Assembly: GCA_000750105.3 (NCBI GenBank)
Contig: JPHH03000008.1
Coordinates: forward strand, 372,001 to 436,000
Reading direction: 5' to 3'
Source of the DNA: Tolypocladium sp. Sup5 PDA-1
Lineage: Eukaryota > Ascomycota > Sordariomycetes > Hypocreales > Ophiocordycipitaceae
Length of the DNA: 64,000 nt
Below, one piece after another: positions 35,042 through 47,077 of the stretch; within the stretch, counting starts at the first letter, position 1; each line of letters starts with the position of its first letter. Below the pieces are notes generated by a model. That model was not told the DNA's origin. It searched no databases and worked only from the letters and a program-made list of their open reading frames with translations. The position numbers and the translations under genes are program-made.

Positions 35042-36545
35042 TCATGAAGGCATCGGTATCTCCCCGAGCGTGCTCCACTTCGATCCGTCGTACTGCACCT
35101 CTATAAGCTTTCCACGTTTCTGGAAGTAGCATCGGTTTAGCTCCGTGGCCGATGTCAACGGTATATCAGGATTGGTACTGGCCGCGGCGGTTACGCAGGC
35201 TAGGTTTGTCGGGCTGTCTGCGCCGTTAAAGACGGGGTCGGACTTTGGACTTTGCCAACCGGAAGAGTCCGTGTCCGTGCTGTACATGATTGTGCCGTTA
35301 TCAGCTTGATAGAGCGCATATGTATTCAGGGCTCCCGAGTTGTCGTTAGCCCTGGCGGTTGAAAATCCAGCAAGCGATCCCTCGGACCCAATAGTGAACC
35401 CAGGAAGAGCTGTTTACCATCTGGTCAGCGACAGCAAAGGGTATCCATATCCTCCAGCAAAGCTCTACCAAGGATACGGAAACATACCATCATTCTTGGT
35501 GACCGTGCCGTTTGCCCACCTGTCGAACTCGTAGATCTTGCCGTCATCCCTACGATAGAGGAGCTTCAAGTCGGCAGAGACAGTGTGGTTCCCAGTCGGA
35601 TGAAGCGCTCGCAGTGGGAGCACGACTATTGGCGTATTTGAGCTTCCAATCGCCGACAGCGAGGATAGCGAATGGGGTGTTTTGTCGTAACTGGTGGTGT
35701 TGGGATCAAACCAGATCATCTCAAGCTCGGACGATTTTGCCTGATACACCACGACGGGCCAGTACGCCGCCAAACGAGATCCATCGCCCATTATAAAGGT
35801 GTAGCCCTCGATACTGTCCGTTAAGCCGTTGGGAAAGACAGACTGGAAGTTTTCGCCGCTGACGTAGCTTGATGTGTTCCTGTAGAAGAACTCGACCTGT
35901 GGGCTTGGCGGACGTCCCTTTCCGCGAACTTCTCGTTAGCACATTTGGCTATAGCAAGTATTGGCGTAGGTATGCATGGCACCATCTACTTACATCTTGC
36001 ACAGATTGTTGGAAAATGAGTGAAGCCGCCATGGGCGTATCGGCTGCAGCTCCGATGGCAAGCTTGGTCGGGGTGCTCCAGCTACGGTGCCCAGAGTCCC
36101 AACTGGAGTAGTACACAAAGTTGTCTTTACCCTGGTAGAAGAGCTGGATGTTGCTCGTGCCACTCATTCGCCAGCCCGTCGCGGCGAGAGCGGATTTCTG
36201 TCTGAGTAGTGTCGAGTTCGAGTTGTCTTCCGCCGCCGGAGCCGGGCCATTATTATTATTATTGTTATGGGCATTCCTCGAACCGACGACACCGCCAACC
36301 ACGGCTCCAACGATGACGAGGATAGCCAATACGGCGACGAAAATCCATAGGCGCCGTTTCCGCAGAATGCCTGGGGTCTTGTCAGAAGACAATACGGCTT
36401 CTTTCTCTGTGTCTTGCACCGCGGTTGATGCTTGCGCGTCTTTCCACTGTGCCAATCGAGGGTCTGTCGTGGCAGGCGCATGTTCTAAACCGGCGTCGTC
36501 GGGAACAGCCTCGAGTCCAGGCTGCTCATCGAATCGCGACCCCAT
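35042..36545 (-). CDS. Membrane-anchored fucose-lectin-like beta-propeller protein
   Basis: Predicted type II membrane protein of 442 residues in three exons (36545-35994, 35896-35488, 35409-35042; introns 97 and 78 nt). An acidic cytosolic tail of ~62 residues is followed by a basic stop (LRKRR) and one membrane helix (WIFVAVLAILVIVGAVVGGVVG, ~66-88). After an Asn-rich spacer encoded by AAT/ATT repeats comes a repeated-blade region with motifs such as NIQLFYQGKDNFVYYSSWDSGHRSW, VEFFYRNTS, LKLLYRRDDGKIYEFDRW and GTIMYSTDTDSSGW. This is the blade pattern of fungal fucose-specific (AAL-type) lectins, where Arg, Glu and Trp from each blade form sugar sites. Secreted relatives lack the anchor; this one would display the propeller outside the cell. 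Sugar binding is inferred. The first acceptor (35897-35899) was chosen because it alone keeps frame. Confidence 0.8.
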
Positions 36546-37574
36546 GGTCAGCAGGCTCTGTGGTTCGCGATATTTGTACGGTGGCGGAATCGTAAGGCGA
36601 GCCTGAAGCTTCGGTGCTGGCGACAAAGGAAGACAACCGAGGACGGGAGAAGAGTGCAACAGACTTCATGTTGGTGGTCCAGCGCCATGGCGACTACTCC
36701 GGTCAGCCCATGGTAATTTGGGGGAAAAGTTGCCGGTTTGCCAGGGACTTGACAAAGAGCACAAGGCGCTTAATAGGACCGGTAAGCGACAGGGAGCCTT
36801 GCCGGCACTGCAAGGTACCGCGGTAGGGCAACAGAGCAGTAAGCGCTAGTTTATTACGCCCCTCTGACTGGTAAATATGCGGAGTGGCAGTCCTCTCCGG
36901 TTTCACTTAAGATTATTTTGCTCGAAGTATTTTTTATCTACATAGCGTCTCTGTTTCTCGTGTCAGTTCAGCTAAAGCCAATTGTGACGGTCCATGCCTG
37001 ACTGCCTGTTTGTCTCAAAGTATGGCTAGTCAGTCTGATGGCCGTTTAGATTGAAAGTAGATACCCTTTGTGGTTCAGGGCGCCAATACGTGTTAGAGTG
37101 GTGGGCTGCTGACATGCATGGACAGACTGCAGAGTGTAGATACCCTGTCTGTCTTGGCCGCGGGCAGGCCCCCTTCAGCTATGTTAGTCACGGCGGTCAG
37201 CAGCTTCTCATGAAAGCCAGTACTTTGTACCTCGTACTCTGTAGTTGCTTGAACAATGTCACGACGGTAAATGGCTCGTTAGACTCGTGACCCCTGAGCC
37301 CAACTGTACTACGCATATATGTCCCGAATATATACGTGTCTGTAAACCACACAACCTATCTTATCCAAGCTATACCATACACACACACACACACACACTT
37401 TCTGTCTCTCACACTCTCTCTCCTATGTGGTATTTAAGCAGCTAATAGTACGCAACAGAAAACTAACAACGACGGGAGTCATCTCTCTCAGGTGTGGTAC
37501 GGTTCGAGGCAAAGGTTTCAATCCAGTGCCATTCCCTACTCCCATCACAGCGAACAAATAAGCCTATCCCCCCC
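36546..37574. other. Spacer with a CA repeat
   Basis: Promoter side of the lectin-like gene on the left and 3' side of the permease gene on the right. A CA dinucleotide run lies at about 37380-37398 followed by CT-rich sequence. No gene seen. Confidence 0.5.
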
Positions 37575-39572
37575 TTACATTATCATGTGCAGGAGACGTC
37601 TCCATGCTGGCCACGAGGCAACCTTCTCCCGGTAGGCGCGAATCTCGTCCCAGTCGAGCTCACGGCGACCGGTGTCGACGTCCATCTGTTCAATGCGGAG
37701 CCAGCCAGTGCCCTTCCAAACGTACCCACCGAGCCAGAATAAGATAACGACGGGCACCGCGAGGTACTGCTTGAAGAAGTTCTCGGCTGTCCCCATGCCC
37801 GACTTGCCTGGGGGGGCGACAATAGCAGTGTAAAACTGGTAGCGAGAAACGTTAGCGGGCGGTGATGGTGTGCTTGAGGGACGCGAGAAGCCGACTTCTT
37901 CTTACCTGAGAGATCAGGACGAGGACGCATAGCCCGAGGCCCAGCCAGGAGCCATAGACACCGCCAGCAGCCCTGAAGGGGATCTCATCGAGGGTGTGGC
38001 CGTGGTACTTCCAAGCGTTGCGAAATCGGATGTGGGCGAGGCAGATGGAGGCCCATGTGAAGAGAGCGGCCAGACCAGACAAGGCAAGCAGCCACTCGAA
38101 GACAACGGGGCCGTCGGCGTCAAGGTTAACGAATGCCAGCAGGCCGAAGAGGATCATAGTAACGACAGCAGGAAGAGGGCGTCCTGACTTATCAATATAG
38201 GTGAAGATCTTAGGAGCGTAGCCTTGCTGAGCGAGGGCAGTCAGAGTTCGCGAGCCACCGTAGACGCCAGAGACCCCGATAGATAGGACAGAGACGAGGA
38301 TAACAGTATTCATAAAGTGGTCAAAGCCTTTAAGGCCGGCGTACTTGCCGACTAAGACAAATGGCGACGCCTTAACGTCGGCGTAGGCTTGCTGGGATAG
38401 TAGAGCGGGGTCGTTACTATCGACGAGTAGGCCGACGAAGAAGAGACCGAGGATATAGAAAAGGGTAATACGCCAGAAGACCTGCTTAATAGCACCGGGA
38501 AGCGCCTTAGTAGGGTTCTTGGATTCGGCGGCAGCGAGACCGATCAACTCGGTTCCGGAGAAGGAGAAGGCGGCCGTGACGAAGACGGAGCAGAAGCCCT
38601 TGAAGCCGTTCTTGAAAGCGCCGGGGTCGTACCAGTAGCGGGCACCCCAATACTCGTCATATCGGCCACCGCTAGGGCCGCCGCCGCAGACGAGGACGAG
38701 AGCGGTGACGAGGAAGACGACGGTCGCGATTAACTTAAAAGTCGAGGCCCAGAACTCCTCTTCGGCGTAGCCAAGTGCACCAAAGACGTTAATGATAATA
38801 ATAGCGACGAGGAAGACTGCGACCCAAACACCGACGGATATGTCTGTATTCCAGTATTGAATTGTTAGACCACAGACTGTTAGCTCGAGAGGCAAGACAA
38901 TAGCCCATTGGAAGATGTAATTCCATCCCATGGCGAAGCCCCACGAGGGATCAATAAAGCGAGTCGAAAAGGTATAGAAGCCACCAGAGACGGGATACAG
39001 GACAGCGAGTTCACCAAGAGCATATACTGTGACAAACAAGATGGGGTTAGCGACGGCTCATTAAATCTTAGTGTTTGGCGTTGGGCCGCGACAGGGTCGG
39101 AAGCCTGCCGGGTTTGCCCCGGCCAGGTCGGCCACGCAATAAGGTGCCAATTCACTCACCGACGTTGAACATCATGATACCAGTGATGGAAAAGTCGACG
39201 AGCAGAGTACCAGGGCCCTACAATGAGGAGTCAGCGGAACAAGATGCGGAGCCAACTTTGCCTTTGAAGATCACTCACACCCTGGCTCAGAGCAGAGCCA
39301 GAACCGACGAAGAAACCAGCACCAATAGAACCACCAATGGCAATCATGTGAAGATGGCGCGTCTTCATGGGGCGCTCGAGCTCGGTGTAGCCGACTCCGT
39401 ACTGGGCCTTCTTGAAGGACTCGAGGTTGAGGCCATTGCGGGTCCAGAAGTTCTCCTCGCGTGGGAGGTCCCCCTCGGGGATGACCATGCTGTTGCCCTC
39501 AATGGTGGCGCCATTGCCGGCCTTCTCGTTGGCCACAGCGTTGGCGCCGAGGAGTTCGTGCTTGAAGGACAT
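37575..39572 (-). CDS. Amino-acid permease (yeast amino acid transporter family)
   Basis: Plasma-membrane amino acid/proton symporter of 577 residues in four exons (39572-39279, 39217-39160, 39026-37906, 37835-37575; introns 61, 133 and 70 nt). The cytosolic N-terminus ends in KTRHLHMIAIGGSIGAGFFVGSG, the family signature of helix 1 with the substrate-binding GxG loop. About twelve hydrophobic segments follow, including ELAVLYPVSGGFYTFSTRF, GWNYIFQWAIVLPLELT and FSFSGTELIGLAAAESKNP, another strong family motif. The C-terminus is cytosolic and reads ELDWDEIRAYREK before ending MIM, as in DIP5/GAP1-like fungal permeases. Substrate range cannot be read. It lies 3.4 kb left of the kynurenine-pathway block on the opposite strand, so tryptophan uptake is only a possibility. 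Its codons include many TTA, CTA, ATA and TAT, unlike the left-hand genes. Confidence 0.92.
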
Positions 39573-40961
39573 GACGGAAAACTAAAGCCCTATTAGAGCT
39601 CTCCGCGACAACGACAACGTGCTACGAGTTGAAGAGGTCGCAGGAGAATAAAGAGAAGGAGGAGGAGCAGGAGGAAGAAGAGGGAACGATGAGAGGAGAG
39701 ATGAATGGATGGAGGACGCGTCTGGCGCAGATTGAGGATGGGAGATGGGTCCAGGATGGGCTTCATAAAGTAGTGATGGCTTGCGACTCGGGGGAGGGAC
39801 GGAGGAGAGGAGGGTAGCGAGTGACAATCCATGCATGGGAGAAGCTAGGTTTAGCTGGTCTCAGAACGGATGCACCGAAGGCTTGCCTCATCCCGGGGAC
39901 GGGAATGGGGATGGGGCGGGACAGGACGGGCTGGGCTGGGCTGGGATGTGGCCGCTGAAAGAGAGAGGGGAGGGGAAGGGTTGGTTCGATGTTTGGTATA
40001 CGTCTGCGACACCAAATCGAATACTGACGGATCAAATGACCACGACGAAACAGCCATGAGACAGGCGAATACGGGCTGCGCTATGCGGTGGCCGTAAGAA
40101 GCCCAGCAATGAACGGTGCAGTGGGCGTTGGCGGAGCCATCAAGGCGGTCTGATACTGGAGACCTTCTCAACCACACTCGGCATGAGAACGGAACACGGA
40201 CCAGATATATCCGTACTCCGGGGAGCTATCGGCAACAACCCAAAGCCAGTGTCCATTGAACACGCTTTGACCTCATGAGCAGAGTCAGTGCCATTTTATG
40301 ACTACTAGTGTGATGAATTACTCGCGATGTATTGTCTGCGTACAGAGCGCTCTTCGCCTTCGCGGCCCAGAGTCTGTTAATCCTGAACGTCCTTCAGAAC
40401 AATGCTCCTGCCAGACTCAACCATAACCAGAATAAAGTCGTCGCCAAGGCCCAACAGAGCTGCAAAGGCGATTTCCTCATCGATTCCTCATCATTTCTTC
40501 AGCTTCACGCAGGGTCGAGGATTGACCGGCACATCTCCGCTATATTGATGAGATGCTGACAGGAAAGTCGGCATAAGACGTAGTCATCTGCTGCCACGCC
40601 CTAGGCTGCGATGTGCTCATGGCTAGGAGGCCCACGGCACTTTGAGCCGGATGCGTAGGGCGGCACTATGCCGTTGCTCGAGAGAGGTGGCTGCCCATAG
40701 ATATGGCACGGGTATGGTATTTCTCAACTCCCTCCCCAACCTCATTGCCAAGTGCTCCTCTAGGTCGCCTAGGCCTAAGCTGAGGCTCGACTGGGATGAT
40801 ATGTAATCTTCTGTTGTACACTTCGTAACGGCTATTCGCGACGTTCCTACTGAGCACCCTACACCCGCGATTTAATGACTAGTGAAGCAAACAAATGTCT
40901 TCAAGTAACCGACAACAATATTACCCTACAATCCAATAACAGCACTCCAGCGAGGGTAACC
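39573..40961. other. Spacer with GA-rich tract and one 66-bp repeat copy
   Basis: The left part (39630-39970) is purine-rich on the plus strand, i.e. pyrimidine-rich in the permease's promoter orientation. One copy of a 66-bp direct repeat lies at 40170-40235. No complete gene. Confidence 0.5.
40170..40235 (+). repeat. 66-bp direct repeat, left copy
   Basis: 64 of 66 positions equal those at 42040-42105, in the same orientation. On the minus strand both copies can be read as a C-terminal peptide ending VFRSHAECG and a stop, but here no gene precedes it. Confidence 0.9.
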
Positions 40962-41423
40962 TTACAAGTCTTCCTCCTTTTTGTCACACTTTTTTACCTC
41001 GTATTCCACAGTATCATTTCCCGTCTTCCAGATCTTGGGCTTGAAGTCGACATAAACCAGCTCATTCTTCTCAGGCGTCCACTCGCCATTGGTGTCCCGG
41101 TAGTAGACCATCTCACCACTGCCAGCATCGCGAACCTCGACCGTCGTGTGCGACACAGCACCTTCCGTTGACCACTCGATCTTATAGCACGATCCTTTCT
41201 TGACCGGGAACGGCTTGGAGCAGCGGATGTTGCCGTCGCTGTCGAGGCACTTCTCAACGGCGTAGTCGAGGACCTTGCCCTTAATAACGGAGTCACCATC
41301 TGGGAGAAAGTGTCAGTAGTGGAGATTTTAATGGGGCATTTACACAGTAAGTGACGTACCCATGGTGAGGCTGGTCAGTGCCAGACCAGCTGCGACGAGC
41401 TTCTGTCCGTTGGGGATAATCAT
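40962..41423 (-). CDS. Small secreted protein, candidate effector-like
   Basis: Protein of 133 residues in two exons (41423-41360 and 41299-40962; 60-nt intron, donor GTACGT). Residues 1-21 form a short hydrophobic leader (KLVAAGLALTSLTM) with a likely signal-peptide cleavage just after it; the intron falls at the junction between leader and mature chain. The mature part has four cysteines (in EKC, IRC, GSC and KKC), enough for two disulfides, one NDT glycosylation site and a highly charged tail (KKCDKKEEDL). No catalytic motif is seen. This profile fits small secreted proteins of plant- or insect-associated fungi, which is an inference from composition only. I do not recognise a family. Confidence 0.75.
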
Positions 41424-42037
41424 GGCTTATAGAAGTGTGCTTGTTTGACGAGCGTGGTAGCCAAGGTTATCTTTCGTGGAGATAAACGGGAGAAGCAAGA
41501 GAATATATGTAAGGGAGAGCGCCTGTACGTACCAGCTGCACTGAAAACTGGTATTGCCCGAGCCGGCCTGATCGATGATGCGGTTTCCCTGAATGAATGA
41601 TGACGTTGCCTTTCTTAGCGCCTAGCGACCTGGCCGCGGGTCCTTGCACCCGTACTTTTGCTTCTCCACACGCTAGTGACGTAACTACAGTAGCGTCGAC
41701 TAGAGAACGTCACCCGCACGGGCAAGCGCCAGTAGAGGAATCGACGACGGCGAACTTCATTTGACTTGGGGCAGGTTTTCCCCCTTTTGCCCATTCCTAT
41801 TCGTAACGCCGTCACACTGATCTACTACTAAAGTATTACCCGTTATTCTCACCATCCCATGCACACCATTTTAATTAGCGACGAAGGCACGAGGACTAAG
41901 ACGCCAGCAAGGTCAGGTTTTTGAGACCTGCGCCCAAACCAAAATAGATTTCTAGACGGAAGTACATACGAGCCATTTCATGAACCCACACAGTTCAGCT
42001 TTAACGGTTACGAGTACAATCTGACGCCAAAGCCTGC

Positions 42038-42190
42038 TTAACCACACTCGGCATGAGAACGGAACACGGAACAGATATATCCGTACTCCGGGGAGTTATC
42101 GGCAATGGCCTGTGCTCTGAAATCTTTGCCGAAGTTCAGGTACCACAGCGTTCCGCTGTTGACGAGCAATGAGGCGGCCATGCTCACATT
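42038..42190 (-). pseudogene. Possible 3' end of a decayed small-protein gene
   Basis: On the minus strand a frame ends with MAASLLVNSGTLWYLNFGKD and finishes VFRSHAECG before TAA. The last 22 codons are duplicated with three amino-acid changes at 40170-40235. I could not build convincing upstream exons, so it is either a relic or a small gene I cannot join. It resembles nothing I can name. Confidence 0.3.
42040..42105 (+). repeat. 66-bp direct repeat, right copy
   Basis: Partner of 40170-40235, with two mismatches. The pair brackets the small secreted protein gene at a distance of 1.87 kb. Confidence 0.9.
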
Positions 42191-42955
42191 CGAACAACCT
42201 CGCCAACAATCCGGGCAAGAGTATGTACGCTGTGTTAATGGCTCCATAGAAGCTCTGCGAACAGACGGAAATGTGTTGACAGTCTTATAGCTCCGTCGAT
42301 CGAAGAAACGAGCTCTTGAAGGCAGCCAAAGAAGACGTACGGGAGGCAACCAGCCGGGGAGCCATTCCGCAGAGACAGTTTCGCAGGATACGGCCCACAA
42401 CACTCAACATTGCACAATAGAAACACCACACTAATAGATGGCTTACTGGAAAAGGTCGGAAAACATCCAGAAGAGTCGATACGGCGTTTCCAGGTAAACA
42501 TACCAGTCTGCTTTACGACTAGCTGTCTGGAATGAAGCTAGTGTGCTGGCCCAGCCCGGGACAGGCATAGCGAGTTTAAATGGATATCTCCATCGGGTTA
42601 AAGCAGCGCCGTCAGAGCAATGTGCGTGCGGTGAGAGAGACGGTGGGACAATTCCTATTCCGATGCAGGAAGTAGACTGCACACCGAGCCTGCTTGCAAA
42701 TCCAATCCAATAGGAAGGTTCCCCGATGAGTAGTGATGGAGTCACCGTGATTGTGGGCAAGACAAGCAAGTAGTTTCTGGTGCAGCACCGCAGGTGCGGA
42801 AGCTGGCAGGACAATGCCGTGGTGTTCCGAAACTCCCCCGCTGCCCTGGTCCTTGAGACAAAACCCTCGTGCAACACCGCCGCCAGAAGCACGCCTACTT
42901 AACGCCGATTATATCCACTTCTCCGGGCAACTGGAAAGTATTGCTCTTCTCCAGG

Positions 42956-43948
42956 ATGACCTCGGACATGGCTTCGCTTGGAGATATCGCCAATTTGAAA
43001 TACACATGTCGTCAGTATGGCGATCATACTCTTCAGCGTGTCGGTATCTGGCAGCATGCTCCGCCGCGGAACCAAGGGTATCGGGTGATGTATGCCATTT
43101 CCTCTGCACATGGCACTCACGCCCCTATAGCTGCCGGCCAATACTTCACTCCTTACTTTCCGGTATTCAAACTGCAATAGACTAGTAGCTGACGTAGCTC
43201 TAGATTTATACACGGAGGAGCATGGCGCGATCCCCGTAATACGTTTGAGGATTTCATACCATCCATCAAGCAGATGCTTTCGGCCAAAGACCCTTCTAAA
43301 TATACAATACGTGGCTTCGCCAGTATTGACTACAGGCTATCACCGCACCCCGACTTACCTCAGGAACTGACCGATATTCCCGGCTCCGAGCTGAGAAACG
43401 CCAGGCACCCTGACCATATCCTGGATGTTCGCGCCGCCCTCAAGTTTCTCGAGTCAGAGCATCAGCTAGCAAATGACTATTTGCTGATTGGGCACTCCGC
43501 TGGCGCAACCCTCGCTTATCAGGTTCTGATGGGCGAGGCTGCCCTTTCTGGCCAACAGTTGCCATATGTCATTCCCCTGCCGGCTGCCGTGATTGGTATC
43601 GCCGGCATATACGATCTCGTTGGTCTAAACAGTCGTTCCGGTGGTAATTATGCTGGTTTTATTAGTGCCGCGTTTGGAAGCGATGAAGGGGAGTGGCAGA
43701 AAGCGTCTCCGGCCAGTTTTGTTGGAAGCATCAAAGAAAACTGCCCTGGAAAGCCCTATTCGCTATTGGCATATTCAACGGAGGACAGTTTGATCGATAG
43801 CCCCGAGATTGACCTTATGGCTGCGAAGCTTACCAGAGATGGCTTGGAAGTAGCTGTCGTCAAGGATCTCATCGGTGACCATGACTTTGTGTGGCAAGAC
43901 GGGTCTCAGGTTGCTCGTCTCGTCGCTCAAGTCATCACGCGGCTGTAG
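42956..43948 (+). CDS. BNA7: Kynurenine formamidase (alpha/beta hydrolase)
   Basis: Hydrolyses N-formyl-L-kynurenine to kynurenine and formate, the second step of tryptophan breakdown; cytosolic. It has 292 residues in two exons (42956-43089 and 43204-43948). The 114-nt intron (donor GTATGC) joins GYRV to IFIHGGAWRDP, rebuilding an Ile codon. HGGAW (48-52) is the oxyanion-hole motif of this family. The nucleophile is Ser143 in GHSAG; the acid is probably an Asp of EDSLIDSPEID (about 239-243), and the base His271 in GDHDFVW. The N-terminal segment YGDHTLQRVGIW also fits formamidases. It is the first gene of a block with dioxygenase, TrpRS and kynureninase; the next gene downstream on the same strand makes its substrate. 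The start at 42956 has a second in-frame ATG four codons later. Confidence 0.9.
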
Positions 43949-45341
43949 GCACAGGTACATCACTACCTTCAGGTACCAAGCCAATAAAACACGTCAAATG
44001 GACTACTACTTTATTCTATTTTACTAGTTTTCTGATTATATACGGCCTCGTTTTGAATCCCTTAATTGCCATCAACAGTTCATGCGTCGCAGCTGTCCTC
44101 AGAGGCACTCACCATGGGCTTTTCGAGTTTTCTCGGATCTTGGCCTTGCATTTCCACCCAGTTGACGCAATCCACGAAACAGAAAATTCATATCTGCCGT
44201 AGCCATGACTGTTCCACCTCAGACCTTGCTTCAGAGGTACTCGTACTCACCTGCCGAGCTATCATTGATTACTCCTGCGGTCGGGGCCGCAGCGAGCAGA
44301 GTCATCGTTGTTGCTACACTGTGGTGTAGAAATTTGGTCTTGAGTTGCACCGGACATTCGGGCAAGGTATGCACCTTGACTCCAGCAATAACCTGTAGTT
44401 GCACCACGTGGGTCCAGTATGTAAGCTGCTAGGGGTGTCAGCCCCTTGAGCGGACTGGAAACCAACATCCAAGTCCATCTTGTCAAACAGCAGCAAGGTA
44501 CGCCGCGACCAACGTAAGCAGCCCTTGCGGAACCGCCAACTCTGTAGTCCGTATATTTAGTTAGTTATTCGTTGCCAACCCGCTGTACTCTGTTCCGCCG
44601 TCCTTCTCCAGTATTTCTTGAACTATGCCAATTGGAAAGATCACGTTCATGCAGAAACATGTGACAAGCGTCAACTTACGGACCTGATTACGCTCCACTG
44701 CTGAAAGTTTCTTTGCTTTTGGAACAGCAGGAAAGCCCGGCTTGGCTCACGCACGACGTAATTGTTCATCTCTCCGCTCGTGGGTGTGGGTTGACGATCG
44801 TGGTCCATTGCGGCTGACCCTCGAGGCCTCGTCAACAAGTGTTCAATACCTACTAGTACAGGAGGGGGGCGCTTGAAGCTGGGGAACGATTAGCCGGACT
44901 CGAAGCGCCACACCCGCTTCTCCAGGTTTCTCCGGATGGGCGCGCCCTTGCAGACAACGGGGGACTTCATCAACCTGCCGAAATTCCGTCATCCGAACGG
45001 CCCAGCTCCGACGAACCCCCGGCGGCCCACTTGCCCCGATTCGGCCACCAACTTGTTTTCGGGAACGCCGCGACAAGGGTGTTGGAGTAAAAATGGGTAC
45101 GCTGGATTTTAATAAACCCAAGGATACATATTATCTGACACTTTACTTTCTCTTTCTCCTCCGACTTGTTCTCCCAATACATAGTAAAACACAGCATTCC
45201 TGGTGTCTGCCATACGCCGTTTTCATTATAGACCACCAGCCCATCCATTACGCACTACTACATACTGCAACTCCCATCTCACACACAATCTCCGACCTGT
45301 CGGGTCATACTACTTGCAACAAGGGGAGTGATTCATTCATC
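43949..45341. other. Spacer between formamidase and dioxygenase genes
   Basis: Holds the formamidase 3' region and the dioxygenase promoter. Short frames without domains occur on both strands. No gene supportable. Confidence 0.5.
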
Positions 45342-46698
45342 ATGTCGCCTCACGCTGTCACTGCACAATATCTGCACCCGCACGGCCGCCGCCAACCCTT
45401 TGTTGACCTGTCCAGGTTTGGCGTGACGAAAAACGCCTTTCTCCCCGACCACAGCCCTTGCAAGATTCTATCAGACCCTTACTATGAGCCGTGGGAGCTC
45501 ATCATCCAGCACTTGCCGACGCTCATTCAGAATGGCGGCATCCGGGAGTCTATCACTCAGCTGCCCGTCCTGTCCACTGATCGCCTCAAGTCCGTGGCAG
45601 AATGGCGGAGGGCCTATGTAATGCTTACGTATATGATGAGTGCGTATACTTGGGGTGGCGATAAGCCTGAAGAGGTATGCGCCGAATCGCGAAACATCCG
45701 GTCTGTGGAGGAATAGAGTAGTGACTAACGCTCGTTTATAGATTCTACCACCGCAGATTGCTATCCCATTCTTAAAGGCATCAGAGCACGTCGAAATGCT
45801 TCCAACAGTTACTTATGCTGGCACCAACCTTTGGAACTTTTCATGCCCAGAGGATGACTTCTCAAACCTAGAAAGCCTCGAATTACTATGCTCCTTCACG
45901 GGCACCGAGTCAGAATCGTGGTTCCTCCTCATCAGTGTCGTCATGGAGGCCCAAGCCGCTAGCATCCTACATACTATGGTCCTTGCCCTCGAGGCCGTTA
46001 CGACGCGTAACTATTTAGTTATTACCAACGCCGTGAACGAGCTACGGGTATGCATCCAGAATGTTAGCGCATTAATGGAGAGAATGTACGAGAAGTGCGA
46101 TCCTATGACCTTTTACCATCAAATCCGGCCGTTCCTGGCGGGAAGCAAGAATATGGAACACGCGGGACTCTTACGAGGTATTTTCTACGACGAAGGAGAT
46201 GGCAAGGGAGAGTGGAGACAGCTTCGCGGCGGGAGCAACGGACAGAGCTCGCTCATCCAATTCTTCGACGTCGTCCTCGGCGTCGAGCACAACGACCACG
46301 GCAGCGACGGCCACAAGAGCTTCCACGACGAAGTCCGCGAGTACATGCCCGGCCCGCACCGCCGCTTCCTCGAGCACGTCGCGCACATAGGCAGCATCCG
46401 GGAGCTGGCCCTCGCAACACCCACCACGGACGAGCAGTGCAAGCTACGCGAGGCGTATACAGCGGCCACGGAGGCGCTGAGCAACTTCCGCAACAAGCAC
46501 ATCCAGATCGTGACGCGGTACATTATATTGCCATCGAAGCAACCGCTAAATCCCGCTGCGCGACGGAACTTGGCGAGCTCGTCCTCTGAGAAGAATGGCA
46601 CGACTGAGCTGACGGGCACCGGGGGGACAACTCTGGTGCCGTTTTTGAAGCAGGCTAGGGATGAGACTACCCAGGCCGGCAAACTGCAGAGATGTTGA
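45342..46698 (+). CDS. BNA2: Indoleamine 2,3-dioxygenase
   Basis: Heme enzyme opening the indole ring of tryptophan to N-formylkynurenine; cytosolic. It has 429 residues in two exons (45342-45674 and 45742-46698; 67-nt intron, phase 0). Family landmarks in order: RRAYVMLTYMMSAYTWGGD, LPPQIAIPFLKASEHVEMLP, YAGTNLWNF, SLIQFFDVVLGVEH, then the signature REYMPGPHRRFLEHV, and FRNKHIQIVTRYI with the proximal heme ligand His at about residue 364. The length is usual for fungal enzymes. The tail after YIILPSK is a Ser/Thr-rich extension. Fungi often have several IDO copies; a copy beside formamidase, kynureninase and TrpRS genes is likely a specialised one rather than the NAD-supplying one, which is an inference. 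Some codons (TTA, GTA, ATT) differ from the left-hand genes. Confidence 0.93.
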
Positions 46699-47077
46699 TA
46701 GGATTATGAACGCATTTATCCAAGATGCAATAGAGCTTAGAATTTTGCTTCCCGCGCTCATTCGATCCACTTCATGAGTCTCGGTGTTTGTCTTCAGGGA
46801 TGGTGTGCTGTACTGATCAGGAGTTTCCCTTGGTGCAGTCATCAGCCGTTTGCCATTTAAAGCGGTGAACCGACCTTGTTCTCAACGATGAAGGGTTAAG
46901 CAAAGGTCATTCGACGGTGCGCCGGTGTGGTTTCTCAATGCCAAAGGCCGGCGTACAAGGCCTTGGTACTGCATGGCACAGATCCTGACCGACGCCCTGA
47001 AGTCATAATAGCTAGTCCATTCTATTGCGTTGCCCAAGACACATCTACAATTAGGTATGAGCCATCACCCGGCAGCC
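46699..47077. other. Convergent 3' region between dioxygenase and TrpRS genes
   Basis: Both flanking genes end here, so it should contain both 3' untranslated regions. No gene seen. Confidence 0.5.

Larger units (their letters stand above)
41424..42955. other. Spacer with a gene relic and repeat copy
   Basis: Contains the right copy of the 66-bp repeat and the end of a possible decayed gene (see 42038-42190). The right part is the promoter side of the formamidase gene. No intact gene. Confidence 0.45.

Noticed and set aside
34839..35132. Minus-strand frame of 97 codons beyond the lectin-like gene end
   Set aside because: It overlaps the last exon of the lectin-like gene in another frame and has no motif.
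43274..43948. Formamidase as a truncated alpha/beta hydrolase lacking HGGAW
   Set aside because: The longest open frame begins after the motif, but a 114-nt intron links it to an upstream exon that supplies the N-terminus and the motif.
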